Assembly (NCBI GenBank): GCA_910584115.1 | Contig: CAJTYN010000186.1 | Coordinates: 1 to 5,534 of the forward strand | Direction: 5' to 3' | From: an uncultured Lachnospiraceae bacterium | GTDB lineage: Bacteria; Bacillota; Clostridia; Lachnospirales; Lachnospiraceae | Length of the DNA stretch: 5,534 bases | Shown: positions 5,415 to 5,534 of the stretch, piece after piece | How the letters are laid out: every line of letters starts with the position of its first letter | How positions within the stretch are numbered: position 1 is the stretch's first letter | The notes under the pieces: generated by a model | What the model was told of the DNA's origin: nothing | The model's input: only the letters and a program-made list of their open reading frames with translations | Database searches by the model: none | Position numbers and translations under genes: made by a program

Positions 5415-5451
5415 AAAAGAGGGATACCAGAACCACACTCTGATATCCCTC
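5415..5451 (-). terminator. Terminator of the - strand gene at the right edge
   Basis: An 8-bp stem (5419-5426 with 5444-5451) continues after one mismatch with four more pairs (5428-5431 with 5439-5442) around a 7-nt loop. On the - strand it is followed by TTTT (complement of 5415-5418). On the + strand an A-run follows, so it works leftwards. It lies about 25 bases beyond the stop of the partial gene. Confidence 0.7.
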
Positions 5452-5474
5452 AAAAAACATTTACCCCATCTGAT

Positions 5475-5534
5475 CTAAGCCTGTTCTTTCGTGAGCACTC
5501 TCGCTGCCATAGCACACAGCACGGCCGACACCGC
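5475..5534 (-). CDS. C-terminal end of an unidentified gene (rest outside window)
   Basis: On the - strand the window edge is open and reads AVSAVLCAMAARVLTKEQA, then TAG (complement of 5475-5477). The first part is hydrophobic, as in the last membrane helix of a transporter, and ends in a short charged tail. The terminator located 24-60 bases downstream supports a real gene end here. Nineteen residues are too few to name a family, and the frame could be chance. Confidence 0.5.
   Translation of the reverse strand, partial: AVSAVLCAMAARVLTKEQA

Noticed and set aside
5392..5503. 10-mer AGCACTCTCG repeated at 5392-5401 and 5494-5503
   Set aside because: Only two copies, one within the partial coding end, with no shared flanks; most likely coincidence and not an array or attachment site.

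Overview
This window looks like ordinary chromosome from an anaerobic, fermentative Firmicute. The Lachnospiraceae / Clostridium clostridioforme-like group is my best guess. That rests on [FeFe]-hydrogenase maturation genes, strong GGAGG-type ribosome binding sites, a dimeric eukaryote-like isocitrate dehydrogenase, and a fairly GC-rich base composition for the class. The genus cannot be named from the sequence alone.

Left third (1-2331): the C-terminal part of hydE (cut off by the window start) and the complete hydG, both on the + strand 60 nt apart. These radical-SAM enzymes help build the diiron subcluster of the hydrogenase H-cluster. HydG makes CO and cyanide from tyrosine on an iron-cysteine synthon, and HydE processes that synthon. 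No hydF or hydrogenase structural gene is present. After hydG comes an approximately 165-nt non-coding stretch made of successive hairpins, ending in a bidirectional terminator and bracketed by a 9-bp direct repeat.

Middle (2342-3304): a 4HBT/YbgC-like thioesterase on the - strand, convergent with hydG. Divergent from it are two tiny + strand genes (64 and 70 codons) of unknown function, each with a strong ribosome binding site.

Right part (3305-5534): a near-consensus promoter drives an NADP-type isocitrate dehydrogenase gene. Its stop codon overlaps the start of a minimal nucleotidyltransferase (MNT) gene by 4 nt (ATGA). The MNT gene in turn overlaps a HEPN/HI0074-family gene by 14 nt, and a strong terminator follows. 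The MNT-HEPN pair has the motifs of a HepT/MntA toxin-antitoxin system (RX4HXY and GSX10DXD). It therefore appears to be carried as the tail of a central-metabolism transcript, which is the most unusual arrangement in the window. The last bases hold the C-terminus of a - strand gene with its own terminator.

I found no CRISPR array, tRNA, rRNA, transposase or prophage gene. The observations most worth checking are the icd-MNT-HEPN coupling and the structured repeat-like element behind hydG.
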